48,206 nucleotides of DNA from Melioribacteraceae bacterium (GTDB lineage Bacteria > Bacteroidota > Ignavibacteria > Ignavibacteriales > Melioribacteraceae). The notes beneath the pieces were generated by a model. That model saw only the letters and a program-made list of their open reading frames with translations, had not been told where the DNA came from and ran no database searches. Numbering within the stretch: position 1 is the stretch's first letter; each line of letters starts with the position of its first letter. The position numbers were made by a program, and so were the translations under genes. The DNA lies in assembly GCA_026983755.1 (NCBI GenBank), contig JALSTL010000108.1, forward strand, positions 1 through 48,206. The letters run 5' to 3'. Shown here piece after piece: positions 25,204 through 33,668 of this stretch.

Positions 25204-27240
25204 ATGAAAAACATATTAAGAAATACCGACATAATATTTGCTTTCGGAGTAATATTTATCCTCGGATTAATGGTAATTCCGCTACCAGCATATTTGTTAG
25301 ATTTTTTTCTGGCAATCAATATAACAATGGCTATTCTTATTCTAATTGTTTCTCTATATATAAATTCACCTCTGGATATTTCCGTATTCCCCGGTTTGCT
25401 TTTAGTTTTAACTATATTCAGGCTATCATTAAACATAAGTTCAACCCGTTTAATTTTATTAAATGGATATGCCGGCAAAGTTATAGAAACATTCGGAGCT
25501 TTTGTGGTGGGCGGAAGTTACGTAGTAGGGTTTATCATCTTTTTGATTTTGGTTATTATACAATTTATGGTAATTGTTAAAGGTTCCGGAAGAATTTCCG
25601 AAGTAGCGGCACGCTTTACTTTGGATGCAATGCCAGGTAAACAAATGGCAATAGATGCAGATTTAAACAGCGGATTGATTACCGAAGCCGAAGCGAGAAA
25701 AAGAAGAGATGATATTTCCCGAGAAGCCGAATTTTTCGGTTCAATGGACGGTGCATCAAAATTTGTTAAAGGAGATGCCATTGCCGGATTAATTATAAAC
25801 GCAATAAATATTGTTGGTGGTATTGTTATAGGTGTTATTCAAAACGGTATGAGTATAACCGATGCATTGCAACATTATACTATTCTTACAATAGGTGACG
25901 GTCTTGTTTCTCAAGTTCCTGCTCTTTTAATTGCAACTGCTGCCGGCATGGTTGTTACAAAAAATGCCGGCGGTAAATCTTTAGACAGTCAAATGAAAAT
26001 GCAATTGTTAGGAAATCCAAGGGTTTTGGGTACGGTTGCCGGTGCTGTTCTGCTTTTTGCCGTTGTTCCCGGTATGCCTACAATTCCTTTTCTGCTATTG
26101 GGTTCGGGTTTAATTACCGCAACGGTTTTTGTTAATAAAAACAAAGAAACTTTAGTGGAAGAAGAAATTATTGAACCCGAAGAAACAGATGAAACCGAAG
26201 AAAAAGTTGAAGAATATTTACAAGTTGATCCCGTTGAAGTGGAAATAGGTTACAGTTTAATTTCGTTGGTTGATGAAAGTCAAGGTGGAAATTTATTTCA
26301 AAAAATTTCATCTACAAGAAAATTTGTTGCTCTAGAATATGGTGTGTTGGTTCCTCCCGTTAGAGTAAGAGATAATCTTCAACTAAACCCCAACGAATAC
26401 ATTATAAAAGTTAAAGGAAATACCGTTGCAAAATACGAAATCTACACCGAAAGATATTTGGCAATGAATTCCGGGAACATAACGGAAAAATTAAGCGGTA
26501 TTCCAACAAAAGATCCGGCCTTCGGCTTAGAAGGTTTTTGGGTTACCGCCGATGAAAAAGACAAAGCCGAGCTAATTGGCTATACCGTTGTTGATGCCGT
26601 TTCTGTTTTATCTACTCATTTGCAAGAAACCATTAAAAAGAATTTCGATAAAATTCTTACGCGTCAAGCGGTTAAACAATTACTGGAAAACCTTAAAGAA
26701 GATTACCCGGCCGTTATTGAAGATATTAACCCAGAAACATTACCCCTGGGTACAATTCAAAAAGTTTTACAAAGCTTGCTTAAAGAACTTATTCCGATAA
26801 AGGATTTGGTGCAAATACTTGAATCTTTAATAGATTATTCAAAGGTTACAAAAAATATTGAAGTTCTAACCGAATATGTAAGACATTCTTTGGGAGAAAC
26901 AATTGCATCCCTTTACAAAGATGAAAATAACATTATTCACGCAATTGCCGTAGGTGAAAATTTAGAAGAATTCATTACCAACTCCTTGGCACAAAACGGA
27001 GATGCCACTCAAACATTGGGACTAACCCCGGAAATGCTTTCCAAGTTAAATAACTCTATTACCGAACAAATGGAAATACTAAAACAATTAGGTTATGTAC
27101 CTGTATTTATAACCTCGGCAACAATAAGACCATATTTATTCAGACTCATTAATTCATCTTTCCCGGATGCGGTATTGCTTTCCTTTACCGAGTTGCCGAC
27201 AAATATTGAAATAGAATTTATAGGAAAACTAGAGGTTTAG
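25204..27240 (+). CDS. flhA: Flagellar export gate protein FlhA
   Basis: 678 residues. About eight membrane helices occupy residues 10-310. The conserved FHIPEP-region equivalents are 'INSPLDISVFPGLLLVLTIFRLSLNISSTRLILL' and the cytosolic loop 'KGSGRISEVAARFTLDAMPGKQMAIDADLNSGLITEAEARKRRDDISREAEFFGSMDGASKFVKGDAIAGLIIN'. The C-terminal domain (about 345-678) binds export chaperones and ends 'FRLINSSFPDAVLLSFTELPTNIEIEFIG'. It forms a nonameric ring under the gate. A weak leader gap of 55 bases precedes it; flhF follows one base after its stop. Confidence 0.98.
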   Translation: MKNILRNTDIIFAFGVIFILGLMVIPLPAYLLDFFLAINITMAILILIVSLYINSPLDISVFPGLLLVLTIFRLSLNISSTRLILLNGYAGKVIETFGAFVVGGSYVVGFIIFLILVIIQFMVIVKGSGRISEVAARFTLDAMPGKQMAIDADLNSGLITEAEARKRRDDISREAEFFGSMDGASKFVKGDAIAGLIINAINIVGGIVIGVIQNGMSITDALQHYTILTIGDGLVSQVPALLIATAAGMVVTKNAGGKSLDSQMKMQLLGNPRVLGTVAGAVLLFAVVPGMPTIPFLLLGSGLITATVFVNKNKETLVEEEIIEPEETDETEEKVEEYLQVDPVEVEIGYSLISLVDESQGGNLFQKISSTRKFVALEYGVLVPPVRVRDNLQLNPNEYIIKVKGNTVAKYEIYTERYLAMNSGNITEKLSGIPTKDPAFGLEGFWVTADEKDKAELIGYTVVDAVSVLSTHLQETIKKNFDKILTRQAVKQLLENLKEDYPAVIEDINPETLPLGTIQKVLQSLLKELIPIKDLVQILESLIDYSKVTKNIEVLTEYVRHSLGETIASLYKDENNIIHAIAVGENLEEFITNSLAQNGDATQTLGLTPEMLSKLNNSITEQMEILKQLGYVPVFITSATIRPYLFRLINSSFPDAVLLSFTELPTNIEIEFIGKLEV

Positions 27241-27241
27241 T

Positions 27242-28354
27242 ATGCAGATTAAAAAATTCAAAGCCAAAACACTAAAAGAAGCAATTGCCAAAATGAAAAA
27301 CGAATACGGCAACGAAGCAATTGTTCTTAGCACCAAAGTACTTGATGACTTTTCAAACGGTATTGAAAAAAAAATATTCGAAATTACAGCCGGTTTGGAT
27401 TCGGACGAAAATTTTGAACTAGAAAAACCGAAAACTCCTGCTAATAATAAAGCTAAAGATTTTCAAACCGAAATAAAAAAAATGACCGAAAAAATTTACG
27501 GCGTTTCTTCCAAAAAGAAAAAAAATATCAAACCGAAAACCAACAATAAACTTAACACAAACAAAATAGATACCTCTGAAATAAAAAAAATTAAAAATCA
27601 ATTGATTGATAAAGATGTAAACGAAAACATAGCCGATGCCGTTGTAAATAAATTAATGCAATACACCCCTTTGTTAGATAAATACAATAAAAGCGAATTT
27701 ATTATTTCTACACTTGCATCAATGATTCCAACAAGTGATTTTAAAATTAATACCGGCGGTAAACCGAAAATAATTTCTTTGGTTGGACCAACCGGAGTTG
27801 GTAAAACTACTTGTATTGCTAAACTTGCTGTTATTTCTAAAATTTTACACAACTTGAATATTGGACTTATTTCTATCGATACATACAGACTTGGAGCTTT
27901 GGATCAGCTGAAAATTTTTTCTGAAATTAGTAATATAGATTTTCTTGTTGCTTACGAACCGACGGATATTAAAAAATTTATGAAAAAATTTAATAACAAA
28001 GATATTGTTTTTATAGATACAGTGGGCAGAAGCCAAAACAACACAAAGTTACTTAACTCTATTAATGACTTTTTAACTAAAGTTAAAGTAGATGAAACTT
28101 ATCTTGTATTAAACAGTACGGCAGATTATAAAATTATGAAAGACGTTGCTAAAAAATTTAAACTGCTAAACTATAACGGATTAATATTTTCAAAACTGGA
28201 CGAAGCAATTTCATACGGTAATATTATTAATTTGGTAACCGAAATAAAAACCCCGATTAAGTATTTAACAAACGGACAAGTTATACCGGACGATATAATA
28301 GCTGCCGATAGCGAATTTATTGCAAAAATGATTCTAAGAGGAAAAATAAACTAA
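27242..28354 (+). CDS. flhF: SRP-like GTPase FlhF controlling flagellar placement
   Basis: 370 residues. The N-terminal B-domain start 'MQIKKFKAKTLKEAIAKMKNEYGNEAIVLSTK' is typical of FlhF. A Lys/Asn-rich linker follows, then the N and G domains: G1 'VGPTGVGKTT' (about 181-190), 'IDTYRLGALDQL', 'FIDTVGRSQ' and 'FSKLDEAISYGNIINL'. The GTPase marks the flagellation site, often at a pole. It sits one base after flhA and overlaps flhG, its regulator, by one base. The usual DTAGR motif reads DTVGR here. Confidence 0.95.
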   Translation: MQIKKFKAKTLKEAIAKMKNEYGNEAIVLSTKVLDDFSNGIEKKIFEITAGLDSDENFELEKPKTPANNKAKDFQTEIKKMTEKIYGVSSKKKKNIKPKTNNKLNTNKIDTSEIKKIKNQLIDKDVNENIADAVVNKLMQYTPLLDKYNKSEFIISTLASMIPTSDFKINTGGKPKIISLVGPTGVGKTTCIAKLAVISKILHNLNIGLISIDTYRLGALDQLKIFSEISNIDFLVAYEPTDIKKFMKKFNNKDIVFIDTVGRSQNNTKLLNSINDFLTKVKVDETYLVLNSTADYKIMKDVAKKFKLLNYNGLIFSKLDEAISYGNIINLVTEIKTPIKYLTNGQVIPDDIIAADSEFIAKMILRGKIN

Positions 28355-29169
28355 TGTTGGGTCAAGCAAAGCGATTATTGGAATTAAAAAATTTAATACA
28401 AAAAGAGCAAACCGAAAACAAAGACGGGAAAATTGTTTCTTTTACTTCGGGCAAAGGAGGAACCGGAAAGTCATTTCTATCCGGAAACATTGCCTATTTA
28501 CTTTCCGAAACAGGAAAAAAAATATTGCTAATCGATTTGGATCTAAACTTTTCAAATTTAAATACTTTGTTTAACATTCATTCCGCAAATACAATTTATC
28601 ACTATCTTACATATAACAAATCTCTTTCGGATATTATAGAAAAATATAACAATAACTTGCATCTGATACTTGGTGAATCCGGTAAAACGGACCACCCTGC
28701 ATTTAGTAATCAAAAAGCGGAATTAATGATTAACGAACTTAAAAATTTATCGTACAAATACGACTATATTTTAGTTGATACTCGTTCCGGAATTGACGAA
28801 GGAACGTTAAAATTTTTGATAAATTCCAACCAAGTAATTTTTGTTGTTACGCCGGAGCCTACTTCGGTAATGGATTCTTACGTAATTCTGAAAATGTTAA
28901 AAATAAACGGAGCAGATAATTCCTTAAAAGCAATAGTAAATAAATGTTTTACTGCCGAAGAAGGTAAAGTAACATTTGATAATTTGGACAAAGCAGCCAA
29001 ACATTTTCTTAAATTGGATGTGGAATACTTGGGTGAATTAAACTTTTCGGAAGAAGTTATCAAATCCATTCGTAATCAAATTATTTTTCTTGAAGGGCAA
29101 AACTCTTCGGAAATATCAAAGCAAATAAAAAAAATATCTTTGACTTTTCAAAAACAAACATTTGGTTAA
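28354..29169 (+). CDS. flhG: MinD/ParA-type ATPase FlhG (FleN)
   Basis: 271 residues. The deviant Walker A is 'SFTSGKGGTGKSFLSGNIA' (GKGGTGKS, catalytic K39), with 'ILLIDLDLNFSNLNTLF' and 'YDYILVDTRSGIDEGTLKFL' as the other ATPase motifs, and 'FVVTPEPTSVMDSYVILKML' typical of FlhG. An N-terminal activator helix with 'QAKRLLELKNLIQKEQTENK' is the segment that stimulates FlhF GTPase in relatives (Q-containing). It limits flagellar number. The C-terminus lacks a long amphipathic membrane helix but has 'EISKQIKKISLTFQKQ'. It ends the fliL-flhG transcript. Confidence 0.95.
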   Translation: MLGQAKRLLELKNLIQKEQTENKDGKIVSFTSGKGGTGKSFLSGNIAYLLSETGKKILLIDLDLNFSNLNTLFNIHSANTIYHYLTYNKSLSDIIEKYNNNLHLILGESGKTDHPAFSNQKAELMINELKNLSYKYDYILVDTRSGIDEGTLKFLINSNQVIFVVTPEPTSVMDSYVILKMLKINGADNSLKAIVNKCFTAEEGKVTFDNLDKAAKHFLKLDVEYLGELNFSEEVIKSIRNQIIFLEGQNSSEISKQIKKISLTFQKQTFG

Positions 29170-29248
29170 TAGTAACCACGCAACCTTCCTTTAATTTATT
29201 TAAAAGTGCCAAAATAACCCAAAACCAAAGGAAAAATAAAATAATAAT

Positions 29249-29264
29249 TGGTACGCTCTTTGCC
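29249..29264 (+). promoter_or_regulatory. Sigma-54-type promoter upstream of the fliA block
   Basis: TGGTACG, four bases, TTGCC: GG and GC are 12 bases apart and the sequence matches the sigma-54 consensus TGGCACG-N4-TTGC at all but one defined base. It lies in the 118-base gap (29170-29287) after flhG, 24 bases before the small membrane-protein gene and upstream of fliA. It is the best promoter match I found in the window. No clear terminator for flhG is seen in the gap. Confidence 0.65.
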
Positions 29265-29287
29265 TTAATATTTTGCAAGGAGAATAA

Positions 29288-29497
29288 ATGAAAAAGATAA
29301 TTTTTAATCTCGGTTTACTGGTCTTTTTTATATCATTAATTTTTTTTAGTCGGCAAGGAATGTTAGTACAAGATATACTGATAAAATCTTTCGCTGTATT
29401 TTTTGTGTTTACTTTTATGTTAACAATACTTGCATTAACATTTATTAAAGCCGTAAATAAACTTTCTAACGAAAAACAAAAAAACTATTATAGTTAA
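29288..29497 (+). CDS. Small two-helix membrane protein upstream of fliA
   Basis: 69 residues. Two hydrophobic helices ('IFNLGLLVFFISLIFF', about 4-20, and 'SFAVFFVFTFMLTILALTFI', about 34-54) are joined by a short loop ('SRQGMLVQDILIK'), followed by a basic Asn/Lys tail. I do not recognise the family. A strong AAGGAG precedes the ATG by 5 bases and the sigma-54-like promoter lies just upstream, so it is the first gene of the fliA transcript. A role in membrane anchoring or sigma control is possible but unsupported by sequence. Confidence 0.7.
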   Translation: MKKIIFNLGLLVFFISLIFFSRQGMLVQDILIKSFAVFFVFTFMLTILALTFIKAVNKLSNEKQKNYYS

Positions 29498-29516
29498 GTT
29501 ATAGGAATAATTCAAT

Positions 29517-30152
29517 ATGGATAATGCTACTCTATGGGCGGAATATAAAAGCGTACCCTCCGAAGGATTAAAAAAACAAATTATGATTAACTATACAAAC
29601 TTGGTTCATTACGTAATACATAATTCAAAATTTATGAACCTTAACGTAGTTGAAGAAAAAGATTATTTTCAATTCGGGGTTGAAGGATTAAGCGAGGCAA
29701 TTGAAAGATTCGACCCTAATTTCGGAACAAAATTCGAAACCTATGCAATTCAACGAATAAGAGGTAAAATAATAGATGAACTTCGTAAACTGCAAATAAA
29801 ACCCCGAACAAATTATCAAAATCAAGATCCCACAAAAGTTATTTACAAAAACGTATCGTTAGATCAATCATACGATGTTGACGAAAACTTTACTTTGGCG
29901 GATATTATTCCTTCCGAATACGAATTGCCCGATGACGAATTCAACCAGAATGAAAAAAAGAACTTACTAATTGAAGCAATAAAAGAACTGAATGAAAGAG
30001 ATAGAATTATAATATCACTTTATTATTACGAACACATGAACTACAAAGAAATTGCAAATGTATTGGACATAACGGTTTCCAGAGTTTCTCAACTTCACAG
30101 TAAGATAATGAAAGAATTAAGAAAGAAAATTGAAAAGCAATATAATGAATAG
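29517..30152 (+). CDS. fliA: Flagellar sigma factor FliA (sigma-28)
   Basis: 211 residues, compact for the family (E. coli 239). Region 2: 'DYFQFGVEGLSEAIERFDPNFGTKFETYAIQRIRGKIIDELRK', including the -10-recognition helix with 'FETYAIQRIRGKIIDELR', a FliA hallmark. Region 3 is short. Region 4: 'IKELNERDRIIISLYYYEHMNYKEIANVLDITVSRVSQLHSKIMKELRKKI' with the helix-turn-helix. It directs late genes (flagellin, receptors, stators). No anti-sigma flgM is visible in the window. Its end overlaps the HDOD gene by 8 bases. Confidence 0.94.
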   Translation: MDNATLWAEYKSVPSEGLKKQIMINYTNLVHYVIHNSKFMNLNVVEEKDYFQFGVEGLSEAIERFDPNFGTKFETYAIQRIRGKIIDELRKLQIKPRTNYQNQDPTKVIYKNVSLDQSYDVDENFTLADIIPSEYELPDDEFNQNEKKNLLIEAIKELNERDRIIISLYYYEHMNYKEIANVLDITVSRVSQLHSKIMKELRKKIEKQYNE

Positions 30153-31023
30153 CATAACGGAAAATAGCATAAAAGAAAACAGAAAGATTTATGATATTCT
30201 TTCAACCGTAAATAATATTCCTCCGGTGCCGTTTATAATTCAAGAAGTTGCAAATCTAATTGGAAATCCGAAAACAAATGCCGCAAAGCTGGGAAAAATT
30301 ATAAGCAAAGACCAAGGATTGGTTACAAAAATATTAACGGTTGCAAATTCTCCTTTATATGGAATTCCGCGCCGTGTTTCCACAATAGATTTTGCAATTG
30401 TTGTGCTGGGTTTTGAGCAAATTAAAAATATTGTTATTGCTTTATCTATGATGGAAACATTAAAAGTATTGGGAGATAAAAAATTTCCGCAAAAAAAATA
30501 TTGGATGCATTCTATAATTACCGCCATTGCCGCTCAAAGAATTGCAGACGATTTGGGATACCAAACCAGCGGAGAAGCCTTTACTGCCGGCTTGCTTCAC
30601 GATTTGGGCATTCTTGTTATTTATAAAATTTTTAACAACGAGTATAAAAAAATTACTGACACAGTGAAAAAAAATAAAATTGCCTATTTGGAAGCCGAAG
30701 AAAAACAACTTGGAATTACTCACCAAGAAGTAGGCGGTTTTTTAATTGATAAATGGAACCTTCCTTATTCGATTGCCGATGTTATTTATAATCATCATAA
30801 TCCTTCTTTGTCAGAAAATTATTCCGAGCTTGCTTCCTTAATTCATTTGGCTGATTTTATGACGAAAAAATTATCCATTGGTAATTTTATTTGGGACGAT
30901 TCCTCAACTTTAGATTTGAATATAATAGATATTTTGAAACTTGGAGATGAAGAATATTTGGAAAATTTTATTTTCAGTTATAAAGATTTATTCGATAGTC
31001 AACTAAATACAATTAAAATATAA
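30145..31023 (+). CDS. HDOD-domain signalling protein (first of tandem pair)
   Basis: 292 residues from the ATG at 30145; a longer frame from 30130 lacks ATG. A single HDOD domain fills residues 22-240: 'PPVPFIIQEVANLIGNP', 'ISKDQGLVTKILTVANSPLYG', 'STIDFAIVVLGFEQIKNIV'. Unusually, the HD-type metal ligands all appear kept: H122 (WMHS), H152-D153 (LLHDLG), H193 (THQEVG), H217-H218 (NHHNP) and D237 (HLADF). No GYP motif is present. The final 50 residues are helical. HDOD proteins act in signalling and motility in several bacteria (for example GsmA and CdgA-like cases), usually as non-enzymatic adaptors. It is translationally coupled to fliA. Confidence 0.85.
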   Translation: MNSITENSIKENRKIYDILSTVNNIPPVPFIIQEVANLIGNPKTNAAKLGKIISKDQGLVTKILTVANSPLYGIPRRVSTIDFAIVVLGFEQIKNIVIALSMMETLKVLGDKKFPQKKYWMHSIITAIAAQRIADDLGYQTSGEAFTAGLLHDLGILVIYKIFNNEYKKITDTVKKNKIAYLEAEEKQLGITHQEVGGFLIDKWNLPYSIADVIYNHHNPSLSENYSELASLIHLADFMTKKLSIGNFIWDDSSTLDLNIIDILKLGDEEYLENFIFSYKDLFDSQLNTIKI

Positions 31024-31051
31024 TCACACTTAATTAATAGAAGGTAATAAA

Positions 31052-31927
31052 ATGGATGAACAACAACTTAAAGAAAGAAGACTGAAATCCGAAAGCGAAC
31101 TGGTAAATGTTTATAACCTTCCGGCAATGTCCACCACAATGTTGGAAGTTACAAATCTTTTGGATGACCCTTCAACAAATACCGCCGATTTAAGTAGAAT
31201 CATTGGCAAAGATCAAGGGTTGTCAACAAAAATATTATCAATTGCAAATTCTCCTTTGTACGGACTAACAAGAAAAGTTTCAACAATCGATTTTGCAATT
31301 TTAATTATTGGATATCAAGATATAAAAAATATTGTTGTTGCTTTAACTATGGTAGATTCGTTTAAAAACAAATCCGATAAATATTTGGATCAAAAAGAAT
31401 TCTGGATGCACTCTATGTTGGCCGGAACAGCGGCTAAAAGAATTGCAGAAGATTTGGGACTTAAAATAGGTAGCGAAGCTTTTGTTGCGGGTTTGTTACA
31501 CGACCTTGGCGTTCCCGTAATGCATAAATTCTTTAAAACTGAATTTGAACAAATAGTTAACGAAATAGAAGAGTTGGGAACACCTTTATTAGAAGCCGAA
31601 AAAAAATATCTGGGAATGAACCATCAAGAAATAGGTAAATTTTTAACCGATAAATGGCATTTACCGGAACATCTTTCCAAAGTTGTAGGCAATCATCACA
31701 ATCCGAGTACCACAGATAAAGACGTTTTAACTTCCGTTGTGCATGTTGTTGATTATATGATTGAAAAACTTCAAATTGGTAATTTTTATTTGGATAAAGG
31801 ATTACAATTGGATGAAAGCGCTTTGGAAGTTATTGGAATATCTTCAACCGAAGAATTGGATGCATTTATAGAAAGTTATAGAGAATTATTTAACGAAGAA
31901 ATTAGTTCGGATTTATTTCTGAAATGA
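31052..31927 (+). CDS. HDOD-domain signalling protein (second of tandem pair)
   Basis: 291 residues, clearly a paralogue of the preceding gene over its full length, sharing 'KDQGL.TKIL..ANSPLYG', 'VSTIDFAI' and 'AGLLHDLG'. Metal-ligand-like residues are kept: H120, H150-D151, H191 (NHQEIG), H215-H216 (NHHNP) and D234 (HVVDYM). A GAAGG lies before the start. It overlaps the GAF/kinase-like gene by four bases. The pair likely arose by local duplication and subsequently diverged. Whether either is an enzyme or a scaffold is not decided by the sequence. Confidence 0.85.
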   Translation: MDEQQLKERRLKSESELVNVYNLPAMSTTMLEVTNLLDDPSTNTADLSRIIGKDQGLSTKILSIANSPLYGLTRKVSTIDFAILIIGYQDIKNIVVALTMVDSFKNKSDKYLDQKEFWMHSMLAGTAAKRIAEDLGLKIGSEAFVAGLLHDLGVPVMHKFFKTEFEQIVNEIEELGTPLLEAEKKYLGMNHQEIGKFLTDKWHLPEHLSKVVGNHHNPSTTDKDVLTSVVHVVDYMIEKLQIGNFYLDKGLQLDESALEVIGISSTEELDAFIESYRELFNEEISSDLFLK

Positions 31928-33213
31928 TTATACATAAAGTAAATACCGCAAAAGCCAAATTGCTTTATGAATCCATTACCGATATTGCTTCGGAAAAAGA
32001 AGAATACGGTAATCCGGCATTCGGTAATTCCGAATTTCAAATGCTTGAAAAATATTCGCATTTTGTTCAGAACTTAATAGCGTTCGAAAAAGAAATTAAA
32101 CGAATTGAAAATTTGGAATCTCTTTTTAACAGTTTTACTCTATACTTAAAAAGAATTATTCCGGTTAAAGATGTTACTTTAATGTTTTTTGATGATGTTG
32201 ATAATAAGTTAATTCCGTTTAATAACAAAACCGCTTCAAACATTGATAAAGCAATGAATAACTTTAACAAAGAAGGTGTTTTTAAAACCGTTTTTTCTCA
32301 AAATTCCTCTATTACAATTCCGGACTTGGAAAGTTATAATTCAAGCGGACCGAAGCTTCATTATTTAATTTTACCTGTTTACGAAAAAAACAACTACGGA
32401 ATTCTTTCCGTATTAACTTCCTTGCATAAAAAAAATATTACAACACTTGAAAAGAAAAATATAAGTATTCTGCTTAACATTTTACTTGGCAAAGTAGAAA
32501 AAATAAAACTTACGGAAAAACTAAACGAAACCTATGACGAACTTCAAACGTATCAAGCAAAACTGTCTAACGATTTCAGACTTTCGGCTATTGGTGAAAT
32601 GACCGAGGGAATTATTGAAGATATAACCACTCCCTTACAAGTAATAGTTAGTAATGTAGATATTTTATCGGAAGAAACAAAACCGCTGACCGAATTGAAA
32701 CATATAAAAAATCAAACTAAAAAAATAAATCGTATTATCAACAGACTTGCAAAATTTGCCGATGTCAATCAAAAAAATATTAAGCTAAAATCTTGTAACA
32801 TAAACAACATAATTAAAAATTACTTTCTACTTGTAAAATCTACATTGGAAAATTCCAACATGGAATGTATTTTGGATTTTGATAATAATTTACCTCCTAT
32901 ATTAAGTAACCCCAATTATATATATCAGCTTCTGACAAATATTTTTTCAATCCTAAAAAATTTCAAAACCCAAAAAAGCGGTGTTATACTCCAAACAAGA
33001 TTTAAAGAAAATAATATTTACCTAAGAATTATTTCAACAATAAAATTCAATACGGTTAATAACATAATGGAAAACGACCAATACGGATTGGTAATTAAAA
33101 TTATTAAAAACATAATGAAAAAACATGAAGGAGCCGTTGAAATAAGTTCGTTTAATAACGGAGGTACGGCAATTTCATTAAAATTTCCACTAAAAAGAAA
33201 AATAAGAAAATGA
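31924..33213 (+). CDS. GAF-domain histidine-kinase-like protein, catalytically degenerate
   Basis: 429 residues. A GAF-like sensor (about 50-195: 'FNSFTLYLKRIIPVKDVTLMFFDD', 'LHYLILPVYEKNNYGILSVL') precedes a coiled linker and a DHp-like helix 'FRLSAIGEMTEGIIEDITTPLQVIVSNVDIL'. In HisKA proteins this reads GEMxxGIAHEINNPL; here the phospho-accepting His is Glu (E232). The ATPase part follows ('YIYQLLTNIFSILKN' for the N-box, 'YGLVIKIIKNIMKKHEGAVEISSFNNGGTAISLKFPL'), but the second N-box Asn and the DxGxG box are missing. It therefore looks like a pseudo-kinase scaffold or sensor coupled to the HDOD pair. No membrane helix. Confidence 0.75.
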   Translation: MIIHKVNTAKAKLLYESITDIASEKEEYGNPAFGNSEFQMLEKYSHFVQNLIAFEKEIKRIENLESLFNSFTLYLKRIIPVKDVTLMFFDDVDNKLIPFNNKTASNIDKAMNNFNKEGVFKTVFSQNSSITIPDLESYNSSGPKLHYLILPVYEKNNYGILSVLTSLHKKNITTLEKKNISILLNILLGKVEKIKLTEKLNETYDELQTYQAKLSNDFRLSAIGEMTEGIIEDITTPLQVIVSNVDILSEETKPLTELKHIKNQTKKINRIINRLAKFADVNQKNIKLKSCNINNIIKNYFLLVKSTLENSNMECILDFDNNLPPILSNPNYIYQLLTNIFSILKNFKTQKSGVILQTRFKENNIYLRIISTIKFNTVNNIMENDQYGLVIKIIKNIMKKHEGAVEISSFNNGGTAISLKFPLKRKIRK

Positions 33214-33668
33214 AAAAAATACTATCAATATTATTTGTAACTATTGTGCTAACTTTTGTAAACAATGCACAAACAAAAACCAACAAAAACATTACAATTC
33301 ATAATTCGGCGGTTAATTACGAAAACCCCAAAATGAATTTTATAAACGAAAGAATTTTTACAACATCCATAATTATCAGCGAAATTGCATTACTATTGGG
33401 AATTTTATTTTATTGGAAAAAAACATATACCGAAAGCAAAATTGATAATAAAACTATATTCAAAAAAAATATTAAAGCATTAAGAAACGAACGGATAAAA
33501 TATTTTGAAAATGAAAAATTATCTGCAATAAGAAAAACACTGAAAACAAAAATTAAGAAAAAAATTATAGACGGAAAATTTATAACGGCAAAAGCCAAAC
33601 AGATGAAAATATCGAAAGGCGAAATATTTTTGGCACAACGCCTTAAGCAATTACAAACAAAATTATAA
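33210..33668 (+). CDS. Small membrane protein with basic cytosolic tail, function unknown
   Basis: 152 residues. An apparent signal peptide ('ILSILFVTIVLTFVNNAQ', cut after about residue 20) is followed by a short periplasmic segment, a membrane helix ('FTTSIIISEIALLLGILFYW', about 50-70) and a very basic helical tail ('IKALRNERIKYFENEKLSAIRKTLKTKIKKKI') ending in 'GEIFLAQRLKQLQTKL'. This layout is like FliO but I see no FliO domain, and fliO is already present at 21868. It overlaps both neighbours (4 and 1 bases), so it is part of the fliA block. Function unknown. Confidence 0.7.
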   Translation: MKKILSILFVTIVLTFVNNAQTKTNKNITIHNSAVNYENPKMNFINERIFTTSIIISEIALLLGILFYWKKTYTESKIDNKTIFKKNIKALRNERIKYFENEKLSAIRKTLKTKIKKKIIDGKFITAKAKQMKISKGEIFLAQRLKQLQTKL

